DNA from: Nocardia abscessus NBRC 100374
Lineage (GTDB): Bacteria > Actinomycetota > Actinomycetes > Mycobacteriales > Mycobacteriaceae
Reading direction: 5' to 3'
Length of the DNA stretch: 64,000 nt
Assembly (NCBI RefSeq): GCF_000308455.1
Contig: NZ_BAFP01000128.1
Span: 1 to 64,000, forward strand
Of the stretch, positions 52,172 through 61,283 are shown piece after piece. Under the pieces are notes generated by a model. It was given only the letters and a program-made list of their open reading frames with translations. It made no database searches and had not been told where the DNA came from. The position numbers and the translations under genes are program-made. Position 1 is the stretch's first letter; each line of letters opens with the position of its first letter.

Positions 52172-52270
52172 CACGTGCTGCGACCGGACGGCCATGTGGC
52201 GTGGGTCGCCGCAGACCAGCAGGACCTGCTCAGCATGCTGGCGAAGTGGTTCGGCGCTGACGTCAGCTGA
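52172..52270 (+). pseudogene. C-terminal tail of an FAD-dependent aromatic monooxygenase
   Basis: The frame HVLRPDGHVAWVAADQQDLL followed by SMLAKWFGADVS and a stop matches the very end of PheA/TfdB/RdmE-type hydroxylases (VLVRPDGHVAW...WFG). Nothing upstream belongs to the family. Only 32 codons are left. Confidence 0.55.
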
Positions 52271-52342
52271 GCAGATGACGACGCCGACCCCGCTCCGGAA
52301 GGCTCATCGGTTCGGCAGCGATAGGGGTCACGACTGCGGCTT

Positions 52343-52501
52343 CGGCGCATCAGCGCGACATGCCATCCGGACAACCACGCCTCCGCTCGGGTACTGGAAA
52401 AGGTCGGATCGACGCTCGAGGGCAGGATGCGCAGCCACCTGTTCGTCCGCGGGGCTCGGCGCGACTCGCTGCTCTACGCCGCTGTCGACGGCACGAACTG
52501 A
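52343..52501 (+). pseudogene. C-terminal tail of a RimJ/RimL-type GNAT acetyltransferase
   Basis: The frame CHPDNHASARVLEKVGSTLE then GRMRSHLFVRGARRDSLLYA and a stop at 52499-52501 matches the last third of GNAT_3 acetyltransferases (HPDNxAS.RVLEK.G...EG..R). The acetyl-CoA loop and N-terminus are absent. Confidence 0.6.
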
Positions 52502-52595
52502 CAGCAGGCGACAACCGTTGCACGCCAGTGGCTCGTCGGAGCCGGTGCCGATCAGGCGGTGAAAGCCGTGACGTCGGATGGCGGTGCGCTCGAGC

Positions 52596-53357
52596 TCAGC
52601 TGGATCGAGTGATCTCGGCTTTCTTCGCCGCGAGCCGCGCGGCGAATTCCGGGGATTCGAGGGAGGCCACCTGGGGCACGATCTCGGCGTCGACGGCGTC
52701 GGCGTGGGCGTCGAGGTTCGCGGTGTGGCGCATGGTGCGCTTCGTGGTGATCAGCAGATCGCGCGGCGCTTCGGCGGCGCCCGCGGCGAAGTCGAGCGCG
52801 GCGGCGAGCAGTGCGTCGTGGTCACCGTCGACCACCCGGTGCGCCAATCCGGCGTCGAGGGCGGTGTCGGCGTCGAGGATCTCGCCGAACAGCGTCATCG
52901 CGGCGGCTCGTTGCGGCCCGACGGCGCGCTGCAGCATCCAGGTCATCCCGCCGCCGGGGTGGATGCCGAGCCGCAGGAACCGCGCGTCGAACCGGGCGCG
53001 GCGCCCGGCGATCCGGATATCGGCGGCCAGCGCCAGATTGAGTCCCGCGCCGACGGCGGCGCCGCCGACCGCGGCGATGGTCGGCAGTGCGCAGCGCGCG
53101 ACCGCGAGGAATCCGTCGTAGATCACCCGCAGGCCCTGTTCGCGCGCCTCGCCGAGTGCACTGAGATCGGCGCCCGCGCAGAACGCGGGCGGGGTTCCGG
53201 TGACGATCACCGCGTGCACGCCGGTATCGGCCTCGGCGTCAGCCACCGCGGCGGCCAATTGTTCGGACAGCGCCGGTGTCAACGCGTTCCGCCGATCCGG
53301 GTCGTGCACGGTGATCACCGCGACCTTGTCCCGCCGCTCACTGCTGATCTCCGCCAT
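52596..53357 (-). CDS. Crotonase (enoyl-CoA hydratase/isomerase) family protein
   Basis: 253 residues from the ATG at 53357. Crotonase fold: RRNALTPALSEQLAAAVADA, oxyanion-hole FCAGADLSALGEA, and AVGGAAVGAGLNLALAADIR plus ARFLRLGIHPGGGMTWMLQ. The two catalytic glutamates of standard hydratases are not at their places by my alignment: Asn in GAGLN and Phe in ARFLRLG. The enzyme may therefore catalyse another crotonase reaction or be a non-hydratase homologue. C-terminal helices are complete (EFAARLAAKKAEI). Single gene; acyl-CoA context absent. Confidence 0.85.
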   Translation of the reverse strand: MAEISSERRDKVAVITVHDPDRRNALTPALSEQLAAAVADAEADTGVHAVIVTGTPPAFCAGADLSALGEAREQGLRVIYDGFLAVARCALPTIAAVGGAAVGAGLNLALAADIRIAGRRARFDARFLRLGIHPGGGMTWMLQRAVGPQRAAAMTLFGEILDADTALDAGLAHRVVDGDHDALLAAALDFAAGAAEAPRDLLITTKRTMRHTANLDAHADAVDAEIVPQVASLESPEFAARLAAKKAEITRSS

Positions 53358-53527
53358 GACCGGATCGTAAGCGCCGGGAACGACCGACGACACACGGGGC
53401 TCGTGGTCACGCCCGCGCGTGCGGATCCGCACCGTCACTCGGCGTCCGCAAGACGTCACTCCACCAGCGTTCGACGACCGCGGAATGCGAACGCAGCCAG
53501 CTGGATATCGGCGATCGGCAAACGGGC

Positions 53528-53719
53528 ATGCACGAAATTGAGGACGCTTCGTCGGTGAAGTACTGGCTGTCGGTCGGGGTGCCTGCCACCAACGGCGTCA
53601 TCGTCGACGCCGAATTCCTGCACTGGAAGGACTGGTTGCGCGACACCGGCGCGATCACCGGTGCCTTCGAACCGTCGAAGTTCTACACCAATGAATACAA
53701 CACGCAGGCTACGAAATAG
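53528..53719 (+). pseudogene. C-terminal fragment of a sulfonate/nitrate-type substrate-binding protein
   Basis: The frame reads WLSVGVPATNGVIVDAEFLH, WKDWLRDTGAITGAFEPSKF, YTNEYN and ends at 53719: the last ~55 residues of SsuA/NMT1-type periplasmic binding proteins. No signal peptide or ligand-binding body is present, and no ribosome-binding site is visible. Related in theme to the damaged TauD-like gene at 59 kb. Confidence 0.55.
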
Positions 53720-55013
53720 TGCGTGAAGCGGATCGGGCGCCGCTCTGTGGCGGCTCCCGATCCGTTCGGGCCGGACGCCGGCTCGGCTGGTCGGCGTTCT
53801 TCCACGTGGTCGATCCGCTCGGCCAAGGGATGTACACCGGATGTAGCGAGCCATCACTCCGGCGCCGAGCGCCGACACCCCTCCGATGGTGAGGACCGCG
53901 ACGGCCAGCGGACCGATAGCCGCCAGTTCCGCTGATCGCCAGCGGTCCGACGAAGAAGCCGCCGTCGTGGGTGAGCCGCCACGCGGCGAGGAACTCGGCG
54001 CGGCTGGTCACGGGCGCGATGTCGGCGCCGATCGTCATGATGACGCCGTTGCCGATTCCGTTGCCGATTCCCATGACGATAGCCGTGATACTGAGCGTGA
54101 GTATCGAATCGGTCAGTGGCACAGCGAGATACGCGATGGCCAGGATGACCAGCGACGGCACCGCGATGAATCGCCTGCCGTAACGGTCCATCAGATGGCC
54201 CGCAGGGTAGGCGCACAGCACATCCAGGCCCGCCCCGATTCCGAAGATCAGACTGGCGGTCGCGGCCTCGACGCCGAGGTGATCGGCCCATAGTGGCAGC
54301 ACGGCCTCGCGTGACGACCGCGCGGCGCCCATCAGCAATGACCCGGTGCCCAGCGTCAGCAGCAGGGTGCGATGGGCTCGTGCCACTCCGATCAGGGACA
54401 GTGGTGGTTGCGGTACTGCCGACGCCGAGGTCTGCGGATCCGGCAGCCGGGCCATCAACGATCCGGCGACCACGATGGCGATCAACTGAACGGTGAATCC
54501 GCCGCGTGTGCCGAGAGCGGTGATCACGGCCGCCCCGAGAAACGGGCCGATGAAGAAGCCCAGCCGCATGGCTCCGCCGAACAGCGACATCGCCCGCGCT
54601 CTACGCTCGAAAGGTACAACCTCCGACAGATAACTCATCCGGGCCAGTCCCCACACCGCATTGGATAATCCGACGATTATCAGTCCCACCCCCAACAGCG
54701 GAACTGTCGGGGTGAACAAACACAACAGCACCCCGATCGTCCCTGCGGTGCTCGCGCCGATGATGGATATTCGCTCACCGAACCGGGATACGAGCTGCCC
54801 TGCCGGAATATCGCCCAGTATCTGCCCGAGCCCCACCAAAGCGACGGTCAGGCCTGCGACGGCCGACGACGCGCCCAAGTCGAGCGCGGTGAGCGCCATG
54901 ACGGGCGCCGCGGCTCCGATGCCGATTCCATACGCTGCCGCTGGTAGGTAGACGGTGAACAACAGCGGTCGTAGCGAAGTGAGTTCGGCGGATATATCGG
55001 ATGATGGGACCAT
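53709..55013 (-). pseudogene. MFS transporter, frameshifted near the C-terminus
   Basis: 12-helix MFS (DHA1-like): GIGIGAAAPVMALTALDLGA, GQILGDIPAGQLVSRFGERI (motif A), AVWGLARMSYLSEVVPFERR, DRYGRRFIAVPSLVILA. After GGFFVGPLAISG the frame turns arginine-rich (HHRRGVGARRRSDG). One base too many near 53927-53931 explains it: the neighbouring frame continues LAAIGPLAVAVLTIGGVSAL then GAGVMARYI, the expected last helix. About 25 residues of true sequence are lost. It may still be partly functional if this is a sequencing slip. Confidence 0.8.
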
Positions 55014-55097
55014 TTCGCCACACTGTACGGATACGCCGATCGTTTCCGCAGTGTGCAGATCGCGGTGATTCGAATTCGGTGGCAGCAGCCCCGGCTA

Positions 55098-56084
55098 CTA
55101 CTCGATGAGCCTTTCGCTCTTCAGCCAGTCGTAGGCGACGTCGGCGGGATCCTCTCCATCGATGTCGACACGACCGTTCAGATCCTGCATCAGCTCATCG
55201 GTGAGCTGCTCGGAGATCGTCCCGAGCAGGGTCCGCAACTGCGGGTACCGGTCGATGACGGCGCCACGCACTACCGCCGTGCCGCTGTAGGGGAGGAAGA
55301 ACTTCTGGTCATCGTCGAGGACGACCAGATTCAGGTTCTTGACCCGGCCGTCGGTGGTGTAGATCATGCCGAAGTTGCACGGGGCGCCCTTGGCGGTCGC
55401 CGTGTAGACGACGCCTGCGTCCATCCGCGTGACGTTGCCGGACGGAACGCCGTTCGGAGCGTTGTAGGGGATCCCGTATTTCTGCAGCATCGGAATGAAA
55501 CCGTCCGAGCGGCTGAAGAATTCGTCGTCGACGCAGAACGTCCGGTCGGCGACGGGGAGCGCGGCCACGTCGGAGAGGGACCGAACTTTCAGTCGCTCGG
55601 CGTTCGGCGTCGATGTGCCGAACGCGTACGTGTCGTTGAAGTTGGCCGGCGGAAGCCACTCCAGATCGTGGTCACGCTTCTCGATGTCGTGCACACGCTG
55701 CCAGAGCTGCTTCGGGTCCGAGATCGTCTCGGTCTGGTTGTGGTAGTTCACCCAACCGGTGCCGGTGTACTCCCAGAGCACGTCGGCGTCCCCGTTGAGC
55801 TGGGCCTGGCGAGACGACGCGGAACCCGGCGCCCCGGTCAGGTCGGTGACCTCGGCGCCCGCCGCGGCCAGGTAGGTCGCGGTGATCTTGCCCAGCAGTA
55901 CGCCCTCGGTGAAGCTCTTCGAGGTGACGACCAGCTTCGCACCGTCCAGCGGCCGCGCACCGTCCGGCAGACGCGCGTCGTGGAACGTTCCGGACGAGCT
56001 CACCAGTCCGCATCCGGCGAGCATCGACGCAGTCGCGGCGAGCGCGGATATCAGGATGAGCAGCCGGGCTCGTGGCGATCTCAT
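55098..56084 (-). CDS. Glycine betaine/choline-type ABC substrate-binding lipoprotein
   Basis: 328 residues. Lipoprotein signal with lipobox MLAGC (Cys ~residue 25). Binding domain of the OpuAC/ProX type: LVVTSKSFTEGVLLGKITAT, YLAAAGAEVTDLTGAPGSAS, DVLWEYTGTGWVNYHNQTET, DDEFFSRSDGFIPMLQKYGI, GVVYTATAKG. The aromatic-rich pocket residues suit quaternary amines. The ATG overlaps the stop of the permease gene (ATGA). Last gene of a four-gene importer operon. Confidence 0.9.
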   Translation of the reverse strand: MRSPRARLLILISALAATASMLAGCGLVSSSGTFHDARLPDGARPLDGAKLVVTSKSFTEGVLLGKITATYLAAAGAEVTDLTGAPGSASSRQAQLNGDADVLWEYTGTGWVNYHNQTETISDPKQLWQRVHDIEKRDHDLEWLPPANFNDTYAFGTSTPNAERLKVRSLSDVAALPVADRTFCVDDEFFSRSDGFIPMLQKYGIPYNAPNGVPSGNVTRMDAGVVYTATAKGAPCNFGMIYTTDGRVKNLNLVVLDDDQKFFLPYSGTAVVRGAVIDRYPQLRTLLGTISEQLTDELMQDLNGRVDIDGEDPADVAYDWLKSERLIE

Positions 56085-56818
56085 GCGATACCTCGTGGGG
56101 TCGCGGCCAGTTCGACCAGTCGGCCGAGCCAGTCGATGATCAACGCCAGGAGTCCGACCAGGACGGCGCCGGAGATGAGCAGCTTCGGCAGGAACAGGGT
56201 GACGCCGGTCGTGATCAGCGTGCCGAGGCTGGTCGCGCCGATGAAGGTGCTCAGCGTCGCGGTACCGACCAGGATGACCAGCGCGGTACGCACACCGTTG
56301 AGGATCACCGGCACCGCGAGCGGTAGCTCGACCTGCAACAGCGTCCGCGCGCCCGAATAGCCGATGCCCCGCGACGCCTCGATCGTGCGCTGATCGACCT
56401 GCCGGAGTCCGATGATCGTGTTCTGCAGGATCGGCAGGATCGCGTACACGACGAGACCGACGATCGCCGTGCGGAATCCGGTGCCCAACCAGAAGGTGAA
56501 CAAGACGAGCAGGCCCACCGCGGGCGCGGCCTGGCCGATATTGGCGATATTGACGGCGATCGGCTCGAGCCGCTGCAATGCCGGGCGGGTCAACGCGATG
56601 CCCAGCGGAATCGCGACGACCACCACGATCACCGTGGCCACCACCGTCAGCTGGATGTGCGCGAGGATCGTGGTCCGCAGGTTGTCCCAGCCGAGGGACG
56701 CCTTCTCGGTCGGGGTGAACGTCGTCGACCGATACCAGATGACGTATCCGATCCCGATGACGAGGATGACGATCGGCTCGAACCAAACGTCGATCGGGAC
56801 GCGGCGCAGACGACTCAT
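56081..56818 (-). CDS. OpuC-type ABC permease (second permease)
   Basis: 245 residues, about six helices. The permease EAA loop is visible: EASRGIGYSGARTLLQVELP followed by LAVPVILNGVRTALVI. The N-terminal periplasmic segment (RSTTFTPTEKASLGWDNLRT) matches OpuCB/OpuCD-like proteins. Overlaps the ATPase gene before it and the binding protein after it by ATGA each, so the operon is translationally coupled. Confidence 0.9.
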   Translation of the reverse strand: MSRLRRVPIDVWFEPIVILVIGIGYVIWYRSTTFTPTEKASLGWDNLRTTILAHIQLTVVATVIVVVVAIPLGIALTRPALQRLEPIAVNIANIGQAAPAVGLLVLFTFWLGTGFRTAIVGLVVYAILPILQNTIIGLRQVDQRTIEASRGIGYSGARTLLQVELPLAVPVILNGVRTALVILVGTATLSTFIGATSLGTLITTGVTLFLPKLLISGAVLVGLLALIIDWLGRLVELAATPRGIA

Positions 56819-58095
56819 GACTGCCCGGCCGATCCGGGTTCGTCGTCGGCGGCGACCACCGGCGTGGGCGCCGGATCGGTTCCGTCGATGTAGGTCTCGT
56901 ACGACAGGTCCTCGTCGGCGCGGCCCTCGGCGAGTTTGGTCCGGATCACCTCGGTGACCGCACCGATGCCGAGCGAGCCGATGACCGCCCCGCGCCCGTC
57001 GGTGACGAGTGCGGCGCCTTGGCTGGTGGCGAGCATGGCGTCGAGCGCGTCGTTGAGAGTGGAGGAACGCGCGACGACCGGCAACCGCCGATCGAGATAG
57101 TCGGAGACCTCCGGTTTGGTCGCCACCTCCGCGAGGGAGGGCCACGACCGCGGCCGTCCGGCCTCGTCGACGACGACGACCCAGGTGTGTCCGGCAGCCT
57201 TCGCGCGTTCGATCACACCCTGCGCCGACTCGCCGACCCGAGCGGTGATCACCTCGTCGTAGGCCACGTCGCGCACCCGCGATACGGTCAGATACGCCAA
57301 CTTCGCGCCGGACCCGACGAACTCCTCCACGAACGGCGTCGCAGGGTCGGTGAGGATCTCCTCCGGGCGTGCGTACTGCTCGACGTGACCTCCCTGGGAC
57401 AGGATGAGCACCTTGTCGCCGAGCTTGGTGGCTTCCTCGAAGTCGTGCGTGACGATCACGATGGTCTTGCCGAGTTCCTGCTGGATCGCGATCAGGCTGT
57501 CCTGCAAGCGGACCCGGGTGATCGGATCGACCGCGCCGAAGGGCTCGTCCATGAGCAGGACCGGCGGGTCCGCCGCGAGCGCGCGTGCGACCCCGACCCG
57601 CTGCTGCTGCCCACCGGACATGTCCTTGGGCAGCCGGTCGGCGAAGGTGCCTGGGTCGAGACCGACCAGATCGAGCAGGTACTCGGTGCGTTCGGCGATC
57701 CGCTTCTTGTCCCATCCGAGCACCCGCGGGATGGCGCCGACGTTCTTGGCGACCGTCCAGTGGGGGAACAGGCCACCGGATTGGATGACGTACCCGATCG
57801 ACTGCCGCAGCTTGTCGGGGTCCTCCCTGGTGACGTCGCGACCGCCGATGAGGATTCTGCCTTCGGTCGGCTCGATCAGCCGGTTGATCATCTTGAGGGT
57901 GGTCGTCTTGCCGCAGCCGGACGGGCCGACGAACGCGACGATGTCGCCTGCCTCGATCTCCAGGTCCAGGCGTTCGACCGCGGGCTTGTGCTGCCCCTTG
58001 TAGCGCTTGACGACCGAGTCCAGCTCGATGGACGCCCCGGTCACCTTGCGCTCGGCGGTCGCCGGGGCGGGCTGACTGGTCACATCGTCGGTCAT
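56815..58095 (-). CDS. Betaine/choline ABC transporter ATPase with CBS domains
   Basis: 426 residues. Walker A VGPSGCGKTTTLKM, Q-loop YVIQSGGLFPHWTV, signature DMSGGQQQRVGVARAL, Walker B VLLMDEPFGAVDP, H-loop VTHDFEEA. The C-terminal ~150 residues contain a tandem CBS pair (HTWVVVVDEAGRPRSW, LPVVARSSTLNDALDAMLAT, GAALVTDGRGAVIGSLGIGA), the module that in OpuA/OpuC-type importers responds to ionic strength or cyclic di-AMP. A further acidic tail (DPAPTPVVAADDEPGSA) follows. Length and order fit OpuCA/ProV. Confidence 0.92.
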   Translation of the reverse strand: MTDDVTSQPAPATAERKVTGASIELDSVVKRYKGQHKPAVERLDLEIEAGDIVAFVGPSGCGKTTTLKMINRLIEPTEGRILIGGRDVTREDPDKLRQSIGYVIQSGGLFPHWTVAKNVGAIPRVLGWDKKRIAERTEYLLDLVGLDPGTFADRLPKDMSGGQQQRVGVARALAADPPVLLMDEPFGAVDPITRVRLQDSLIAIQQELGKTIVIVTHDFEEATKLGDKVLILSQGGHVEQYARPEEILTDPATPFVEEFVGSGAKLAYLTVSRVRDVAYDEVITARVGESAQGVIERAKAAGHTWVVVVDEAGRPRSWPSLAEVATKPEVSDYLDRRLPVVARSSTLNDALDAMLATSQGAALVTDGRGAVIGSLGIGAVTEVIRTKLAEGRADEDLSYETYIDGTDPAPTPVVAADDEPGSAGQS

Positions 58096-58736
58096 GAGAG
58101 TCCCTTTGCGATCGTGAGGCGTCCGAGCAGGACGAGGAGCGCGTCGAACACCAGCGCGATGATGACGATGAGGATGGTGCCCGTCAGTGCCATCTCGAGA
58201 GCGTTCGCGCCACCGAGCCTGGAGAGGCCGTTGAAGATCAGTGATCCGAGGCCCGGTCCAAGGACGTAGGCGACGATGGCGGCGACGCCGACGATCATCT
58301 GGGCGGACACCCTGATGCCGGTGAGGATCACCGGCCAGGCGATCGGCAATTCGACGGTCAGCAGAATGCGCCATCGCGAAAAGCCGATGCCTTGCGCGGA
58401 TTCGACGACCGAGGCCGGTACCGATCGCAAACCCACGATCGCGTTGCCGATCACCGGCAACGCCGCGAAGAACGCCAACATGACGAACGACGGGACCACC
58501 CCGAGTCCGAACGGGACCAACAGAATCGCCAGCAGTGCCAGCGAAGGAATCGTCAGCGCCACACGGCTCGAGGTCAGGGAAAGCGCGGACAACAGCGGGA
58601 GGCGATAAACCGCCACCGCGATGAGGACGGCGACGACAGTTCCGACCAGGACCGTCTGAAACGCCAGGGAGGCATGCTGATACGTGAGGAACGCCAGAAC
58701 ATCCCCCCGTCCCTGGATGTAACTCCACAAATTCAC
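58092..58736 (-). CDS. OpuC-type ABC permease (first permease)
   Basis: 214 residues from the GTG at 58736 (NLWSYIQGRGDVLAFLTYQH), the usual start of this family; the longer frame from 58940 adds an unlikely leader. Six helices, EAA loop ESAQGIGFSRWRILLTVELP then IAWPVILTGIRVSAQMIVG. It heads the operon permease-ATPase-permease-binding protein, whose product imports glycine betaine, choline or carnitine for osmoprotection. A clear ribosome-binding site is not seen. Confidence 0.85.
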   Translation of the reverse strand: MNLWSYIQGRGDVLAFLTYQHASLAFQTVLVGTVVAVLIAVAVYRLPLLSALSLTSSRVALTIPSLALLAILLVPFGLGVVPSFVMLAFFAALPVIGNAIVGLRSVPASVVESAQGIGFSRWRILLTVELPIAWPVILTGIRVSAQMIVGVAAIVAYVLGPGLGSLIFNGLSRLGGANALEMALTGTILIVIIALVFDALLVLLGRLTIAKGLS

Positions 58737-59090
58737 GGGATTCCCATCTTCGGCCGAAGACCAGTCGCTACCTGTTCGCGCGTAGTCATCGGACGCGCGA
58801 GCCGTAATAGAGTAATCTATGCTGCTCGTTCGGTTCCGGAGGGCGCGCGGCATGTGATTCACTCGACCCCCGAAATCGCTGCCGTTTCCGACCGGTACCG
58901 GTAGGGAAACAATGCGTCGCGCACTCACCCATATCTTCACTCACGATGAGTTCGATGTGATCGGTCCGAATCGAAGGCATACGGTTTGCGCGATCTGGAC
59001 GAATCCGCCGTCGAGCATGTCGCGGATTCCGCCGAACCCATTGTGACGCGGCCATGTTCGCGAACTCGAATCATCCGTCCCGATGACGGG
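58737..59090. other. Intergenic, promoter region of the OpuC-type operon
   Basis: About 350 bases between the operon start and the damaged dioxygenase. AT-richer around 58800-58830 (GTAATAGAGTAATCTATG on plus), where a promoter for the importer could lie. No gene recognised. Confidence 0.4.
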
Positions 59091-59591
59091 TTATGCCGCG
59101 CGCGTCAGTGAGTCGGCGGCCGAGTAGTACTCGGCGTCGCCCGCGATCACGGTGCTCGGCGTGCCGTCGACGCTCACCGGGATCTCCCCGGCGAGCGCGA
59201 TACGGGTCAGCTTGCGGTGCTCGCTGCCGTCGTAGTCGTCGATGGCATAGTGCTGCGTGGCGCGGTTGTCCCAGACGGCGACGTCGCCCAGTGCCCAGTT
59301 CCAGCGGGCGGTGTGCTCCAGGCGAGTCACCCGGTCCTGGAACAGCCGCAACAGCGTGTGCGACTCGTGGCTGGGCAGGCCGACGAGCTGTTTCACGAAA
59401 CACCCCAGCAGCAGGGCGCGTTCGCCGGTCTCCGGGTGGACCTCCACCACGGGATGCTCGGTCTCGAAATAGGTGGACTCGAATTCGCGGTCACCACCGA
59501 GCCGGAACCCGTCGATCTGCGCGCTGATGTGCGTACCGAGCTTGACCACCCGCACGGCGGTCGCGGAGTCAGCTCTGTGATCGGCGGACAT
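59091..59591 (-). pseudogene. TauD/AtsK-type dioxygenase with internal deletion
   Basis: 166 residues where the family has about 290-300. The first ~34 residues (AVRVVKLGTHISAQIDGFRL, GGD) are the normal N-terminus of alpha-ketoglutarate-dependent sulfate-ester/taurine dioxygenases. The text then jumps to FETEHPVVEVHPETGERALL, LGCFVKQLVGL, RLEHTARWNWALGDVAVWDN, RATQHYAIDDYD, the C-terminal half. About 130 residues including the HxD iron-binding motif are missing; the distal His and the 2-oxoglutarate Arg region remain. The deletion kept the frame, but catalysis is impossible as in the family. Confidence 0.75.
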
Positions 59592-59769
59592 ACCAGGGCC
59601 TTTCGCTCGAACCTGATGATCGAGTCAGAGGAAACCACCCGCGGCACGGCACGGCCAGCATTACAGTCACGCAGATCGAAACAGGCGATCGCACAACCGC
59701 CGATCCACCGCTCGCTCACGATCGGCGGTGCCGTGCGGGACGTACGGCTCGACGACGACGCGCGCCGCG

Positions 59770-60756
59770 CTAGCTCACCGAGCGGAGGCGGTGCAGGGTG
59801 GAGGGATCGATGTCGAGGGTGAGGTCGATCGGCCCGAGTTCGGTGGCGATGCGCGTGAATTCCGTGACCCAGCGGCTGACCGGCTCGGCACGGTGCACGA
59901 GGCCCCAGCTCAGCGTCGGCCCCTCGTCGATCGGGAGGTACACGGCGTCGCCGCGGTCGTAGTACTTGATCGCTTGCCCGCAAGCGAAGGCCACCGCATC
60001 ACCGGATGTCACGGCCCACAGGACCTCCTCCCGCGTGGGCGCGGGAGCGTCCGAATCCCGCGGGCCCGCAACCACCGGCGAGAACGACTCTTCCCAGTAC
60101 TCCGGGATCGGCAACCCGGAGGGAAGGACCTGGTAGTCGGCCAAGTCGGCCAGGGATACCGATGAGCGGCCTGCCAACTCGTGCGTGTGCCCGACCACCA
60201 GCACGATGGGCTCGGTGAACGCCTCGGGCCCCACCCGCAGGTCCGGTTCCCGCACGGGCAGAGCCACCAGGGCTACGTCGACGTCGCCATTGCGGACCAG
60301 CCCGAAGGGGTCGTCGATCCGGATCTCGCGCATGCGCAATTCGACATGCGGACAGCGGTTCCTGAACAGCGCCGTCATGGGAGCCAAATCCTGCCACATC
60401 GGCCCCAGCACGCCCAGCGTCAACGTGTCCGGTCCACCGCGCGCGATGTTCGCGGCCGACTCCATGCCCTCCAGGATCCGGCGATAACCCGCCTGGAGGT
60501 CGTCTCGAAGCTGCTCACCCAGCGGTGTCAAGGTCACTTTGCGACTGGTTCGCTCGAACAGGGGCGCACCGATCCGCCGTTCCTGCTTGGCGATCGTCTG
60601 ACTCACGCGGGGTGTGGAGATGTGCAACCGCTCGGCGGTACGCCCGAAGTGCAACTCCTCGGCAAGGGTCAGGAAAATCTCGATTTCGCGTAACTCCACC
60701 TCGTCATAGTCCTCATCGTTAACCCCCCGCGCAACTGACGTTTCGCGATTGCTCAT
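59770..60756 (-). CDS. LysR-family regulator
   Basis: 328 residues from the ATG at 60756. HTH: IFLTLAEELHFGRTAERLHI, STPRVSQTIAKQERRIGAPL. Effector domain from ~110: LTLGVLGPMWQDLAPMTALF, VDVALVALPVREPDLRVGPE, VLVVGHTHELAGRSSVSLAD. Belongs to the LTTR group with LHFGRTAERLHI...SQ.I...E...G seen in many actinobacterial aromatic/antibiotic regulators. Divergent from the small monooxygenase-like gene, which may be its target. Confidence 0.87.
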   Translation of the reverse strand: MSNRETSVARGVNDEDYDEVELREIEIFLTLAEELHFGRTAERLHISTPRVSQTIAKQERRIGAPLFERTSRKVTLTPLGEQLRDDLQAGYRRILEGMESAANIARGGPDTLTLGVLGPMWQDLAPMTALFRNRCPHVELRMREIRIDDPFGLVRNGDVDVALVALPVREPDLRVGPEAFTEPIVLVVGHTHELAGRSSVSLADLADYQVLPSGLPIPEYWEESFSPVVAGPRDSDAPAPTREEVLWAVTSGDAVAFACGQAIKYYDRGDAVYLPIDEGPTLSWGLVHRAEPVSRWVTEFTRIATELGPIDLTLDIDPSTLHRLRSVS

Positions 60757-60857
60757 TGTTCGCGAGGCACCTCGACGGAAGGCTATGAGTCGTAGGAGAA
60801 AGCAACGCGGCGGGAGAGAACGGTGCACACCAGGATCCGAGACGAGAGGGCACGACC

Positions 60858-61145
60858 ATGGCAGTCGTACGAACGCACCGATACGTCGTCGTGACCGGCA
60901 AGCTGGCGCAGCTGCTGGAGCAGCGCACCCGGTTGATCCGGAGCATCCGGGCGGCGAACGCGGCGTTCACCGCGGCCACCTTGATTCGGCAGGACGACGG
61001 GTCCTACCTCGACATCTGGCGCTGGGAGTCGGCCGAGGCGATGCGCGGAACCGCGCTGGTGCAGAACTTCCCACTGGTCGAGGCGACCGCGACACTGACC
61101 ACACACCACTTCGTACTGGACGGCAAGGTACTCGACGAGCGGTAG
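60858..61145 (+). CDS. Small antibiotic-biosynthesis-monooxygenase-like protein
   Basis: 95 residues. Ferredoxin-like beta-alpha-beta fold expected for ABM domains: VRTHRYVVVTGKLAQLLEQR, FTAATLIRQDDGSYLDIWRW, ESAEAMRGTALVQNFPLVEA. The length is right for a single ABM domain. Divergent from a LysR gene with a 100-bp gap, so it may be the regulated gene. Substrate unknown; could also be a stress-response protein of the same fold. Confidence 0.65.
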   Translation: MAVVRTHRYVVVTGKLAQLLEQRTRLIRSIRAANAAFTAATLIRQDDGSYLDIWRWESAEAMRGTALVQNFPLVEATATLTTHHFVLDGKVLDER

Positions 61146-61283
61146 CCCGCCCGCCGGAACCGTCCGGTTGTCACCCCATCCGCGCCTCGCGCGGATTCAC
61201 CTGGAAAACCACCGCACGAAATCGGTGCCGACCGCTGCTGGGCTGTCGTCGCCGTCCGATCGTGCGCAGAAGAGGAGAGCACA

